NCBI GenBank assembly: GCA_030407315.1
Contig: JALQPE010000221.1
Span: 46,859-110,858, forward strand
DNA: 64,000 bases
Source of the DNA: Asparagopsis taxiformis
Taxonomy: Eukaryota; Rhodophyta; Florideophyceae; Bonnemaisoniales; Bonnemaisoniaceae
Direction: 5' to 3'
Positions 19,556-30,740 of this stretch are shown here, one piece after another. The first letter of the stretch is position 1; each line of letters begins with the position of its first letter. Made by a program: the position numbers and the translations under genes. The notes beneath the pieces were generated by a model. It was not told the DNA's origin. It ran no database searches and saw nothing but the letters and a program-made list of their open reading frames with translations.

Positions 19556-22500
19556 ATGGCGGATACGCATTTCAGCAGTTTTTTTTCAACGGTTTGCGGC
19601 GATCAAGTGAGCGCGTCAGCGGAGTCGCGCGGACTCAAGCGCGGCGTCGATGTCAATTTGTTTGCGGACGTGGACGGTGCGGCTGTGCATATTGGGACGG
19701 CTTCGGTGAGCACTGCTGGTGGCGATGTTGGCCTTCCGCGCACGCTGCACAACCACAAGCTGCCGGAAACCGACGAGGCGGACTATATCGTCGTGCGCAA
19801 CATTGCGACTAAGGACAAGTTCAAGGACCTCCCGTTCCCGTACATGTTTGATGGCGCCGAGGGACCGCCGGAGACGATGGGTGGAGCATACGCGCGGCGT
19901 TTTACCCTTGGGATACTCGGATGATGCGCCCCGCTGCGGAGGATGGCCCTAGCGACATTCGTACCCCTGCTGCAGCGTCAAACTTCAACGCAGCGACGAA
20001 CCAGGCCAGCTCGGGACGGATGCCCAGTACCGGTCCAGCAGGCGAAATCACTGGTTCGGGGGGTACGAAGCATCCAGCACGCTCCATTCCGGTTTCGGGA
20101 GGCACGAAGCGCCCTGCTCGCTCTGCAAGACCCTCCAGTGGAGGCACGAAGCACCCTGCTCGCTCTGCCAGAGCCTCCAGTGGAGGCACGAAGCACCCTG
20201 CTCGCTCCAACGTCACCGAAGCTACTACGCAGGACGTAACCGAGGTGGACGACGAACCGGAGGTGGCGGAGAGCATTCGTGAGCAGCAGGGGACGCAAAT
20301 TACGGTGCCCAAGTTTGTGACGTCGGATTACGTCGGAGAAGGAGCGACTGTGTTGGTGAGGCAGCTAGTGGAACCGGCCGTGACCCTTCGGGATGTGAAA
20401 GAAGACCACGTGGAGGACCTGCGCAACAATATGTTGGCTGTGGGGTATGTGAGCTCTTCGCGTATCACTGTGACGGTGCTGAGGTCGCAGAACACGCATC
20501 TGCCCGCCGACACGCGTCTGTTCCAGAATGGCAAATTCCATGCCAATGCGAACGTGACCGTGATCGACGGACTGCATCGTCTCAATGCTATGCATAGCAT
20601 TGCCGATGACTTCACGCGCCTCACCCGTATGCACAGAACCAAGCTGCCACAGGACGCAAACCGCTTGCGCTGGGTTACTCAGCCTCTGGATGTGTACTAC
20701 CTTCGCCGCAAGGACGACAGTGATCTTCAGCCTCATGAGATCATCCACAAGAGTGCAGAGTCGAACCATACGACTGGGACGCAACTGACGGAGCGCTCCC
20801 TGGTTCGAATCTTGTCGTCCATCCAGCAGTTCATCCGTACGATTGCTGTTGCAAATAACGTGGAAAACGCTGGCGACTTGCGTGAGTCTGATGTCATCCG
20901 AACATTGTTCGAGGCGCAGTTCATGGGGATGATGAATTCAACGAACACGGCCCGGCGGTGGACGCGTTTGGCTATAGCAACGCTGAAGCATCCTGTTCTC
21001 GACGAAGTGTTGCGTGAGCTGAACAATTCCGAGCGCCGCAACGAGATTGGGATAACGCACCTGGACCACAAGATAGTGCGCGAGTTGCTGGAAGAAAACT
21101 TTGTCTTCGTCTTGCGTGGTCTTTCGGAGTACTTGAACCCTGCTCATGGTGGACGTCCGGATGGACGCTTTGACGTGAACGACTTCTATACATACGTCCG
21201 TCGCGTGACTGCAATAGCAAATTCTCTGTACGCTGCGTTTGGGCGCCCAAAGAGTATTATGCGCAAGTCATTTCTGAGCACAGAGATGGCAATTGGGTCG
21301 GTTAAGCAGCCGAAGGAGTTGCAATGGCATCTCACCAATGCCATTGCAATGTATAGAGGGGACGACCGGAGCAGTGAGGTTCGAATGCGACGGAGAACCA
21401 CGCGTTTACAGGATTTGGAAACGAACTTGAAAGAGTTTTTCAATCCGACATTGAAGAAGAAGACTAAGGCTCGACGCAAACGCCGCCCTTCTGCTGCCAA
21501 TGTGAGACTCACTCACAAGAAGCAGCGGAATGTCGAACATGAGCCTGCTTCGCATGGCATCCGCCGCCGTTCACAGCGACTTCGCTCGACGGGGAGCACA
21601 CGCCTCGAGGAAGAAGAGCCGGTTGTGGTACAACAATCCGCCGGGGAAGAAGAGCAGGCCGTTGTTGATAAACCCACCGATCAACAACAAGCCACTGTTT
21701 CCGGTGATGAGGGTGACGAAGACTCCGCCCGTTCCCCCGATTCTGCCGTTGAGATTGTCCCCCAAGATAACCAACGTGCTGGTGCGACTCCCTCCAACCA
21801 AGAATCTGTCCATACCGCTTCGGACGAGGAAGACAAAAACGGTGCAGACGAGGGCCAAGTCGAAAGCAAGGGGGTCCGCGAAGTGACAATTACATTCACT
21901 GTTCCGGAAGGAGTCGAAGTCGATGAAGACGGTTACATCGTTCGTGACTCTCCTTCTGAACACGACCTCCTGTTCGACGACCGTATGCCATCTCTTCCTG
22001 ACGATTTCGAAGTCAAAGACCGAGCCGAAGGGCATCATCTGGCGCAGCGTCCCGCGGACGTCATCGCATCGGTGAGGGTTGGCTGTCTGCCCCCGATTGA
22101 GCTCAGGTTGTTATTGGAGAGTGTGGAAATCGATGAGGAGGGCAGAGAGGTGAGGTATTTGAAGCAAGTGGCGATGGACCCTGTGTTTGAGGGGCTGCAT
22201 ATTCCGGAACAACATCGGGCTCGTCATCTTGTTTTCGAGATCGACACCATCTATCCGATGTTTTTCGCAGCGTGGAAGATGGCTGCCAAGGCGATGTGTG
22301 AGCCTACATCGACGTTTCTACCCTCGAGGCTGGACTTCGCCCAGGTTGCGCGAATGTCTACAAGCTGGAAGGATTCGTATGAGGCCGGCACTGGTATGGC
22401 GTACTTCCACAATTGCCGAACGGAAATCAACGAGCGAGGGTATACGGTGATGCACAATTTCGCGGATGTAAGCTACCTCGATGCGTCGGACAAGTTCCCA

Positions 22501-23145
22501 TTTGACTTGGGTCTCATGGAAGAAATTCCTAACCAGGAATTGTTTCGGTACTTCTTGGGAACATGGGAGGGGGAGGAGGTGCACAACGACCCTGGGAACC
22601 GGCAGCTGTGGAGTCCCATTGGCAATACGGGGGACGATGAAACAGATGAGAAGAACCGGAATGAGGGGAGGGCTCGCTTCACGTCTACGCGCCACTGCCT
22701 GGTTGACTATGCCGAGAACGATGAGACGCATATCGACCGGTTCAAGTTTGTGACGCGGCGAGCCCTGCTGGATGTGTGGTTGGGAATCCTTGTCCGGCTG
22801 ATAGGGCTGGAGGAGTGCGGTTTACCGGGAGAAAAACTTGTCATGCCGGCATCTGGGGGACGGTTTTTGATAACGGGAAAGGGGTGTCCTCGGCAGGTCC
22901 CACACAATGATTTCCCTGTTCCTCCTCGCGACCGCAAAGATCAACTTCCGGGTTACTTTGTTATTGCCAACGGAGATGACCCATTCCCTATCTGGGTGTG
23001 TCCAGGGTCCCACAAGTACGTCTTTTCCAAAGCGCTGGAATTAGATATGTACGCCAAGACGATGAATCTGAAGAAGGTAATCGTTCCGCCACGTTCAGTC
23101 TTCATCGGTCACGGCCATGTACAACACGCCGGGGCAGGTCATTTC

Positions 23146-23633
23146 TGTTGAAACGAATTGGTCGCTTACCGAGCGTTTATTGAATCTGCGAGCTCACTAC
23201 ATTATTTGTATTCTCGCCGAGGTGCGCCGGCGGTGCTAAGGACAGCCTGTTCAAGGCTGCTCCAGACAGACTGTCACTGACAGTCTGTCCTAGCAAACAC
23301 CCGCTGCCAATCTGGTACACGTGGGCTTCTCAATCATATCACCCACACGTGTACACTTATCATAACATTTCCCCTCTGCCATGATGGCAACCCATCTTGG
23401 CATTTCTAATTACTAATTGAAACTATGACAAACAAATTGAAACTTCAGACGCTATTATCTCCATGAAGAAAGGTCGTAGAAGCTTCGGAGAAGTTGCTAC
23501 CCGACTAATTCGGGCACGCTGAACACGATGAGATAGGTTTCGGAGCGCCTAGCGAACTCCTTCTAGGAGAAATCGAGGGTCAAAGTTTTCTCACGTAATT
23601 GAGCCCCTCAGGGCCAATTCCAGTGCTTCAACA
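23146..23633 (-). repeat. 3' LTR of the copia element
   Basis: 488 bp, TGTTGAAACG...TTCAACA on the plus strand. It is identical to 29109-29596 apart from about nine substitutions. A GACAGACTGTCACTGACAGTCTGTC inverted pair lies near 23265-23290. Confidence 0.93.
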
Positions 23634-23645
23634 CTCCCCCTCTTT
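23634..23645 (-). other. Polypurine tract
   Basis: On the minus strand AAAGAGGGGGAG lies directly next to the 3' LTR, the expected primer for plus-strand DNA synthesis. Confidence 0.8.
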
Positions 23646-26600
23646 GACATTCTCGATTAATGATTTGGTAGGTACCCCCATAAGTTCACGAAGCTTGACG
23701 AACTGAATCCTTTGCAGAGGCTTAGTGAGGACATCCGCTACCATATCGGATGTTGGACAGTAGTCGATATCGAACATCCCTTCGAGGAGGCAATCCCGGA
23801 CAAAGTGATACCGAATGTCGATATGCTTTGTGCGGGTTCCAGAAGCATCGTTCCTAGCCATTTTGATAGATCCTTGATTATCCACATTGATGAGGATAGG
23901 ATCTGCAGGATTTGTATTGCTGCTGAAACCAACGATGTTTCTCAGCCAGATTGCCTCCTTCACTGCTGCACTGAGAGCCATGTATTCTGCTTCTGAGGAA
24001 GACTGGGCTACGCAGCTTTGCTTACGAGACTTCCAGCTCACCGCTCCTCCAGCCATCTTGAAGACATAGCCACTGGTCGACTTCCGGTTGATAGTACAAC
24101 CGCCCCAGTCCGAGTCGCTGTACCCGACTGGTGCAAGTGTTGCTGTAGCTCTGTACATCACGCCAAAGTCCCGTGTACCAGCGATGTAGCGTAGGACACG
24201 TTTAACGGCTACCTAGAGAGCTTTTGTCGGGGCCTCAACGAACTGTGCAAGTCTCCCAACGGCAAATGCGATGTCAGGGCGAGTTCCCACCGCTAGGTAC
24301 ATCAGGCTGCCAATTGCTCTGCGATAGAGCGTAGAGTCGATGGGCTCAGTTTCGGTATCCGCGACGGAGATCTGAGCTTGCATTGGCGTAACAACGGGAC
24401 TTGCGTTTTCCATTCCAAACCGTTCCAATACCTTCTCAGCGTAGCGGACTGATTCAAGTGTAGCAGTCCTTTGGAGGTGTTGCGCGCAATCTCTAGTCCA
24501 AGACATACCCGAGCTCTACCACAATCCTTCATCTCGAAACGCTTGCTGAACTCTGCTTTCAGCTCATCCAACATATCTCTACTGCTTGAAGCAAGAAGAA
24601 TATCGTCGACGTATAGTGCAATGATGATCATAGAGTCGTCACGATACCTGACGTAGAAACATGGATCGTACGGAGAGCTCTGGAAGTCGAGCTGTGAAAT
24701 GAGAAAGTCATCGATCTTAGCATGCCACTGCCTCGGAGCTTGTTTGAGTCCGTATAGAGCCTTTTGCAGTTTGCAGACATGGTCTGGATGCTTCGAGTCG
24801 ACGAATCCCTCCGGCTGCTCCATGAATATGTCCTGCTCGAGATCTCCGTAGAGAAAGGCTGTTTTGACGTCCATTTGATCGCAGTGCAAATCGTGGTGGA
24901 CAGTGAGCGCAAAGAACATGCGAAGAGTACAGAACTGGACAACGGGGGCATAAGTCTCGGAGTAGTCGATGCCGTACTTCTGCTGGAATCCTCGAGTTAC
25001 GAGTCGAGCTTTGTGTTTGATCGAGTGCTCACCAGTTTCACTCACAACATCTTTGCGTTTGAAGACCCACTTCGAAGTGAGGAGGTTGAGAGCTTCACTG
25101 CGGGGGACCAGAATCCAGGTGCCATTTGCTTCGAGGGAATCCATCTCGGACTGAATGGCCTCAATCCAGAGATCTTTCTCCTCCCCCTTGGTCACCTCAG
25201 TGAAGGTAAGAAGATGTTCCGGAGTGGTATCAGCAGTAGTGGAGACAAGGGCAGTTGTTTTCCACCACTCACCCGGAGGTTTACGAGATCGAGAAGATTT
25301 ACGCGGAGCGTTAAGGAGAGACTCATCAGTAGATGCTGAGGGAGTTGGTGGAGGAGATTGAGGTTGTGGAGCGTTGGTGTCAGAGTCAGAGTCCGAATGG
25401 GATGAAGGAGGAGTATCCTGTTTGGTAGAGAGACCAGACTTGCCGTCTCCATCCGTGGCTCAGTATTGGACTCAGGAGCAGCATCAACGCTGTTGTAGTC
25501 TGTATCAGAAGATGGTAAACGCTTCTTCTGCAGCTCGTCGAACACTACGTCTCGCGACACAACGACCTTTTCATTTGCTGTGTCCCATAGTTTGTAGGCT
25601 TTCTGGGAGCTTGCGTATCCAAGCATAATTGCTTCCTTTGCCCGCAAATCAAGGGTCTGAAGAAGTTTATCAGGCGTTTTGTAGCAGCATCTACTTCCGA
25701 ACGTTCGCATATGAGCAATACTCGGTTTCCTACCATACCAGATCTCATACGGAGTATTTCCAGTTGGCAGGGAGCGGCTGGTGACACGGTTACGAATGTA
25801 GGCAGCACAGGAGAGTGCTTCTGCCCAGAACTCGGATGGGATGTTGCTGTGATGGAGCATGGCACGAATTTGATCTTTGAGGGTTCTGTTCATTCTCTCT
25901 GCCACACCATTCTGTTGCGGAGTGTATGCACAGGTGGTCTGACGTTTGATTCCTTTGCTGTCGAGGAAGGAGGTAAAGCCGTTTGAGAAGAACTCTCCCC
26001 CTCCATCCGAGCGTAGTTGGCGGAGTGTACAACCAGTTTGCGTTTCAGCCATGCGCAGGAATCTCTGGAAGGAGTCGAAACAGTCGGACTTACGGTGGAG
26101 CGGGTATACCGTTAGCCATCGGGACTTGTCATCGATGAATGTCACAAAGTATCGAGCTACCCCTTTCGAGAGTACTTCCATCGGCCCTGCCAGATCTGTG
26201 TGAACCAATTGGAGTAGCTCAGATGCTCTCGTTTCGGAGAGCTTTGGAATAGCTGCTCGGGGCATTTTGCCGGTTATGCATCCTTCACATGGGGCACCTG
26301 CATCTGATTTCTGAGATTTGATTCGGAGGCCCTTCACGGCAGATAGCTGTTCCATGCGTGAGATACCGGACTTGTTGACATGCCCCAGCCGCTCGTGCCA
26401 GAGCTGTAGCGAGGCCACACAGGCTGTTTGCTGCACATGGTCTTTCGGGGCCTCTGACGAGAAGAGATCAATGGCATAGAGTCCCTTGCTTCTCCGTCCA
26501 GTGGCTATCGGTTTGTTGTTCTGAGTCAGGATGACTGTATTGTTATTGAACTGCACCGATATGCCTCGAGTAGTGAGGGTGCTGACGGAGATGAGAGAAA

Positions 26601-27707
26601 ATACAAAAGAGGGAACGTGGAGGACGTCACGAAGTATGCACTGTTTTATTTCCCCATATAGAGAGATCATTAAACGAACATCACCACGGCCGACTGCCAT
26701 TGAGGTAGACTTATCTCCCAGAGTTACGGAGAACGGTGTTATTTCATTATAGGAAACAAACATGGATCGATCGAAGGTCATGTGAGAGGTGGCAGCAGAG
26801 TCTATGTACCAAGTTGATGTATGAAGAGATCCAGGAGTAGTTGACATGAGGCAAACATACTCTCTCTCTTCATCATTATGGAAAGTAGACGCGGAAACCG
26901 TGTTTGATGGAGGATTGCCTTCTGAATCGGTGAGAGTAACCATAGCAGAAGGTCTAGACCTTGCAGGGCGAGAGAGGGATGGACGGCCATACTTTTGCCA
27001 ACAATACGGTTCAGTGTGGTTGGTACGACCGCAATAAGTGCATTTCTTTCGGTTACTGCCGGGCTGTTTCCCAGACCTAGATAATAATGCAGCCGAGTCA
27101 GAAGAAGAGCTTCCAGGTTTCAGAATAGAAGCTCTACGTTCCTCCTGAAGAAGGAGGCTTCGGACTTTGTCGAAGGTGAATGTAGGGTCCTCATCACCTA
27201 TAGCATCAAGAGCAGTAATGAGTGTCTGGAAGGAAGAAGGAAGGCCATTGAGGACAGCCATAGCCATTTCCTTGTCGTCGATGATCACGCCCATAGAGCT
27301 GAGAACCGAGGCCATCTGTCGAACACGATTAATGTAGACGAGCATCTGTTCACCGGCTTCATAGTGGCAGTATAGAAATCACGCCTTGCAGCTAGTTTGT
27401 TTAGGAGAGTGTGCCTTTGGTGCACGTTACAGATCTCCTGCCACATTTCCAGAGCAGTAGTGGTGTGTGAGACGTTCTTGAGCATCTCATCAGACAACGT
27501 GATCCCGATGGTCATCCGAGCAGTCTTATCTTTGCGAAGCCACTTGGACAGTGCTTCCTGGTCTGCAGGGCGTGGAGGACGTAGGTCAGGATCGATCATT
27601 TCGTCCACCTCGCGGTGTCCGAGGATGAGCTCCATCTTTTGCTTCCATGAGTGGAAGTTGGAGTAGTCCAGCTTTTCCATGCGAATGCCGGATGAATTGC
27701 TCTCCAT
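23634..27707 (-). pseudogene. Copia gag-pol (decayed)
   Basis: Gag starts at ATG 27707 (MESNSSGIRMEKLDYSNFHSW, UBN2-type). After about 118 codons the frame shifts (-1) near 27350 into the long gag-pol frame. That frame carries a CCHC knuckle (CTYCGRTNHTEPYC), protease (IDSAATSHM), the integrase zinc region (LWHERLGHV...CEGC) and DDE core (HTDLAGP, SDGGGEF). A second shift near 25430 falls in the integrase-RT linker. RT (24302-25195) has the YVDD box, followed by another shift near 24480. A premature TAG at 24213-24215 precedes RNase H (YSDSDWGG, SEAEYMAL; 23628-24161). The element is therefore inactive on its own unless the first shift is programmed. Confidence 0.9.
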
Positions 27708-27890
27708 GGCTCTGCAGGAAGTCTTATCTGTTCGACCCTTCCCAAGTGGACAACCGATAGTCGTCTAGGACCAAGCTGGGATCTATAGGATAGAGACTTT
27801 TAGCTAAGAGCAAGATGAGTGGAGAACAAGAAACAAGGTTTATCAAAGAGAAATCAGCTAGATTTCTATTGTGTCTAGAGAAGAGGAGTA

Positions 27891-28407
27891 CTACTTATCG
27901 GAGGAGGAAGAAGCCTTAGAGGCTTTAGCGGCTTTGAGAGTCTTCTCGATGCCACGGTGGCGACTACCGCGGAGGTGGTTGTCGAACTCGCTCTGGGTGC
28001 GAACGATGACACCGCAGGGCTTGCAGACCTTGAGACCACCTTCCTTGAGGCGTTTGATAGTCTTCTTATGTCTAGAGCCGCTGAAGTGTGCGACTCTAGA
28101 CTCGGCGGAGTTGAGAAAGACGTTGCAGTGATGGCACCTCGAGCGGTTTGCCTTCTTGTGAGCGGCGTACTTCTTCTTGTTATCCCTCCTTTCGGCGATG
28201 CTGTAGGCTTTGCGGAAGACCCGGTCTTGAAGAGACTCCCCCTCGCGACGAAGCCTGGGAGGCTGCTCGTCGGTGCGCGGTTCCACGCGGTCTTCGTCAC
28301 TGCTGGACACTGCAGAGAGAAGAGAACAAGAGAGTTAGAAGTTATACCGATCAATACTAAGGTCTAAACCTTGAAATAGACCGAAAGGTGAAAGGTATAA
28401 ACTTACT
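27891..28407 (-). CDS. Two-finger U1-type zinc-finger protein carried by the copia element (spliced)
   Basis: Model: exon 2 is 28309 down to 27891, with a 97-nt intron at 28310-28406. The exon-1 base A at 28407 joins TG at 28309-28308 to make the ATG, in a good context (ACA-ATG). No ATG exists in this frame without splicing. The donor is AA/GTAAGT; the acceptor is a strong pyrimidine tract plus CTGCAG; and TTCTAAC makes a good branch site. The product is 139 residues with two C-x2-C-x12-H-x5-H fingers (C59, C62, H75, H81; C96, C99, H112, H118), the U1/matrin (JAZ-like) type known for RNA or dsRNA binding. The ends are basic and Ser-rich (SKASSSSDK). It lies between the primer site and gag, in the element's sense direction, so it is probably expressed from the LTR. 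It may be a captured host gene. Confidence 0.65.
28310..28406 (-). other. Predicted 97-nt intron of the zinc-finger gene
   Basis: GTAAGT donor, TTCTAAC branch-like sequence and a TTCTCTTCTCTCTGCAG acceptor. Removing it creates the start codon of the zinc-finger frame. Confidence 0.6.
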
Positions 28408-28587
28408 TGTGGAAACAGTTGACAATAAAACCAAACGTTCGATGAGTTTATTCGGTGATATGTAAAGGCTATAACGCTATACCGATCAGGACAAGGTCAC
28501 TGTCTTACAAGAGCAGGACCGAGTTGAGAAAGGTATAGACTAGCCAATATAAAAGCAAAGGCCGATTCCAGTAATTGGGCCTTGAGT

Positions 28588-28661
28588 GGCCCGGTAGCCG
28601 AGTCGGTTGGACTGTCCACGGAGATGTACAGAACCTTGGTTCGAGTCCCAGCAGCGACTTT
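28588..28661 (+). other. tRNA-like/SINE-like segment (Pol III boxes)
   Basis: A perfect A-box (TAGCCGAGTCGG, 28595-28606) and B-box (GGTTCGAGTCC, 28638-28648) at tRNA spacing. The acceptor stem does not pair (GGCCCGG against CAGCGAC) and the D and anticodon stems are poor, so this is not a functional tRNA. It is more likely a tRNA-derived SINE head or a decayed tRNA inside the copia leader. Short GTGTCAGTGACA-type and CGGCGACAGAGG-type repeats follow at 28740-28880. Confidence 0.4.
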
Positions 28662-29091
28662 GGCCAGACTTTTTCCTTCGCACGCGAACCCCAGATAAAA
28701 GAATGATGTCACCTGATGACGATGACCGAGAGACGGATGGCAAGATGACAGAGTGTCAGTGTGACACAGTGTGAATGACAGGATGTCAGTGTCAGTGACA
28801 GGATGACACAGTGTCGGAGCGGCGCGGCGACAGAGGTGCGGCGCGGCGACAGAGGTTGCCGGGTGGCGACAGAGGTTGCGCGGTGGCGAAGGAAGAACGC
28901 GGCGATGGCCGCAAGAGCGTGGAGAACACTCTACGCAAGAGCGCGGACGCGCGGGAAGGCGCAGCACGGCAGAAAGGCGAGTAAACGAAAACAAGACAAA
29001 ACGAGTTGAAAACAAGACGAAAGAGGTAAGAGAACGCCGACGCAAGCGAGCACTTACCGAAGCGCGAGAGATATTGAAACGACCTACGAGC

Positions 29092-29108
29092 GCGCTGGGC
29101 CCATAACC
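29092..29108 (-). other. Primer-binding site, half-tRNA (initiator Met anticodon arm)
   Basis: Directly beside the 5' LTR the minus strand reads GGTTATGGGCCCAGC. Its complement GCTGGGCCCATAACC is the anticodon-arm sequence of eukaryotic initiator tRNA-Met (anticodon CAT). Drosophila copia is known to prime from this internal part of tRNA-iMet rather than the 3' end. Confidence 0.8.
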
Positions 29109-29596
29109 TGTTGAAACGAATTGGTCGCTTACCGAGCGTTTATTGAATCTGCGAGCTCACTACATTATTTGTATTCTCGCCGAGGTGCGCCGGCGGTGCT
29201 AAGGACAGCCTGTTCAAGGCTGCTCCAGACAGACTGTCACTGACAGTCTGTCCTAGCAAACACCCGCTGCCAATCTGGTACACGTGGGCTTCTCAATCAT
29301 ATCACCCACACGTGTTCACTAATCATAACATTTTCCCTCTGCCATGATGGCAACCCATCTTGGCATTTCTAATTACTAATTGAAACTATGACAAACAAAT
29401 TGAAACTTCAGACGCTATTATCTCCATGAAGAAAGGTCGTAGAAGCTTCGGAGAAGTTGCTACCCGACTAATTCGGGCACGCTGAACACGATGTGATAGG
29501 TTTCGGAGGTCCTAGAGCACTCCTTCTAGGAGAAATCGAGGGTCAAAGTTTTCTCACGTAATTGAGCCCCTCAGGGCCAATTCCATTGCTTCAACA
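29109..29596 (-). repeat. 5' LTR of the copia element
   Basis: 488 bp; pairs with 23146-23633. The target duplication ATTTC follows at 29597-29601. Confidence 0.93.
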
Positions 29597-30269
29597 ATTT
29601 CGACAGAGTTGTGTCACACACGACGACGAGGTATCACACGTATTTCAGCAATGCGTCGTATCCGATTCCCGACAATGTTTCGTTTGGTTTCATCAGGCGG
29701 TTGGGATTCGAAGAAGAAGTAATCCCCAATGCTACGTGCCAGTCTGCCAGGCAAAGTCAACCGGCACCTGTCAATGTTCGCCACAAGACAGTTGTTCCCA
29801 TCTCGGTCAAGAAAGATCGTAGGCCGAAGACAGGGCAGCTCGGAATGATGCGGATGAAGACGACAGAACCTCGCAAGGATATAATGCACACACCGAGTGG
29901 GGCCCCGGTAGTGCCTGTTCTGCCGGGAGAACCTGGATATCAAATTCACTATTATAGTGAGGACGAAGAGGAAGAACAGTTTTCCGACGGCTAGATATCT
30001 TAACAACAACTACTTTAGCAAACAATTATCGAGAATATAATCATCTCCTTTATCACTTTCAATCTATGAACCTACTACAATGTACTTCCGTTCCATGCTT
30101 TCAAACTAGATTGTCCATTCCCTCGTGGGTTGGAGCATGATTTCCAGGACGATTCCCTCACATCTCTAGACTCGAAGGTCTATGCTATAAATAGTAGAAC
30201 AATTGGGTTTGTACGTGCTTCATCGCCTACTTGCTTTCGGTAATGGGTGGACGTGCACGATACACGATC

Positions 30270-30740
30270 AACCTGAAATGGACGCCCGGCGGATGTCCAG
30301 CTCGATTGCACTGCTGGACAGCCCAGAAATTCTACAATTTCGGGCAGAAAAAAATTGTAAAAAATCAACGATTTGGGCGATCGATTGTGCCGTACGGCAC
30401 ACCCCCATCTCAAAAATATGGTCACATGTGCATGTTTTTGAGAATAGCCCAAATTTTAATTCAAATCAAGGTTTCTAATTTGGCCACAACGGCCCAGGAA
30501 CCGGCCGCCGCCCCGAGCGGGGTTGTCACTGGCTTCTGTAAGCACTAACTGTAAGGATAAATGGCGCCTAACGATGGGTCGATTTCAGGCTCAACACGTC
30601 AGGGACAGGTCTTGGTCCTTGTTTCATCATGGTCCCGCCCCACTCTCTCACGACCAACCTGAAATGGATGTCCGGTGGATGTCCAGCTCGATTGCATTGC
30701 TGGCCAGCCCAGAAATTCTAAAATTTCCGAGAAATCAATT
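30270..30740 (-). repeat. Boundary cassettes C and D downstream of the ParB-dioxygenase gene
   Basis: A full cassette (30270-30478; palindrome GTGCCGTACGGCAC, CTCAAAAATATG hairpin arm) and a partial one (30655-30740) separated by a GC-rich linker. The right copy has an additional unit here (see 35430-36390). The stretch 29995-30270 between the gene and the cassette holds nothing recognised. Confidence 0.65.

Larger units (their letters stand above)
23146..29596 (-). mobile_element. Ty1/copia LTR retrotransposon inserted in the ParB-dioxygenase gene
   Basis: A complete 6451-bp element with two 488-bp LTRs (TG...CA ends), flanked by the 5-bp direct duplication ATTTC (23141-23145 and 29597-29601). 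The empty site is preserved in the right copy, where the gene is continuous. Order on the minus strand: 5' LTR (29109-29596), primer site, long leader with an extra zinc-finger gene (27891-28407), gag, protease, integrase, reverse transcriptase, RNase H, polypurine tract, 3' LTR (23146-23633). Integrase before RT defines the copia order. The LTRs differ at about nine positions by eye, so the insertion is not brand new. Confidence 0.93.
19556..29994 (+). pseudogene. ParB-like/2OG-dioxygenase-like protein gene, left copy (split by copia)
   Basis: ATG at 19556 (ACCATGG). A one-base deletion near 19891 (GCATACGCGCGG here, GCATACGGCGCGG in the right copy) breaks the frame. The copia insertion then splits the gene after 23145; coding resumes at 29602 and ends with TAG at 29994. 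Without these it would encode about 1327 residues. Visible parts: imperfect GGTKHPARS repeats (about 175-220); a ParB-like domain with VTVIDGLHRLNAM (D338); a basic/acidic linker (about 600-780); and a C-terminal double-stranded beta-helix-like region with VPHNDF (H1117, D1119) and GHGHVQHAGAG (about 1186-1194). The insertion falls just after the distal His, separating it from the TRYHTYF arginine segment. The right copy (36662-40659) shows the protein better. Confidence 0.7.

Noticed and set aside
19978..20298. Minus-strand 106-codon frame with RASRVLRASTGGS repeats
   Set aside because: Antisense of the GGTKHPARS repeat region of the ParB-dioxygenase gene.
28588..28661. Functional tRNA gene
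   Set aside because: Acceptor, D and anticodon stems do not pair despite good A and B boxes.
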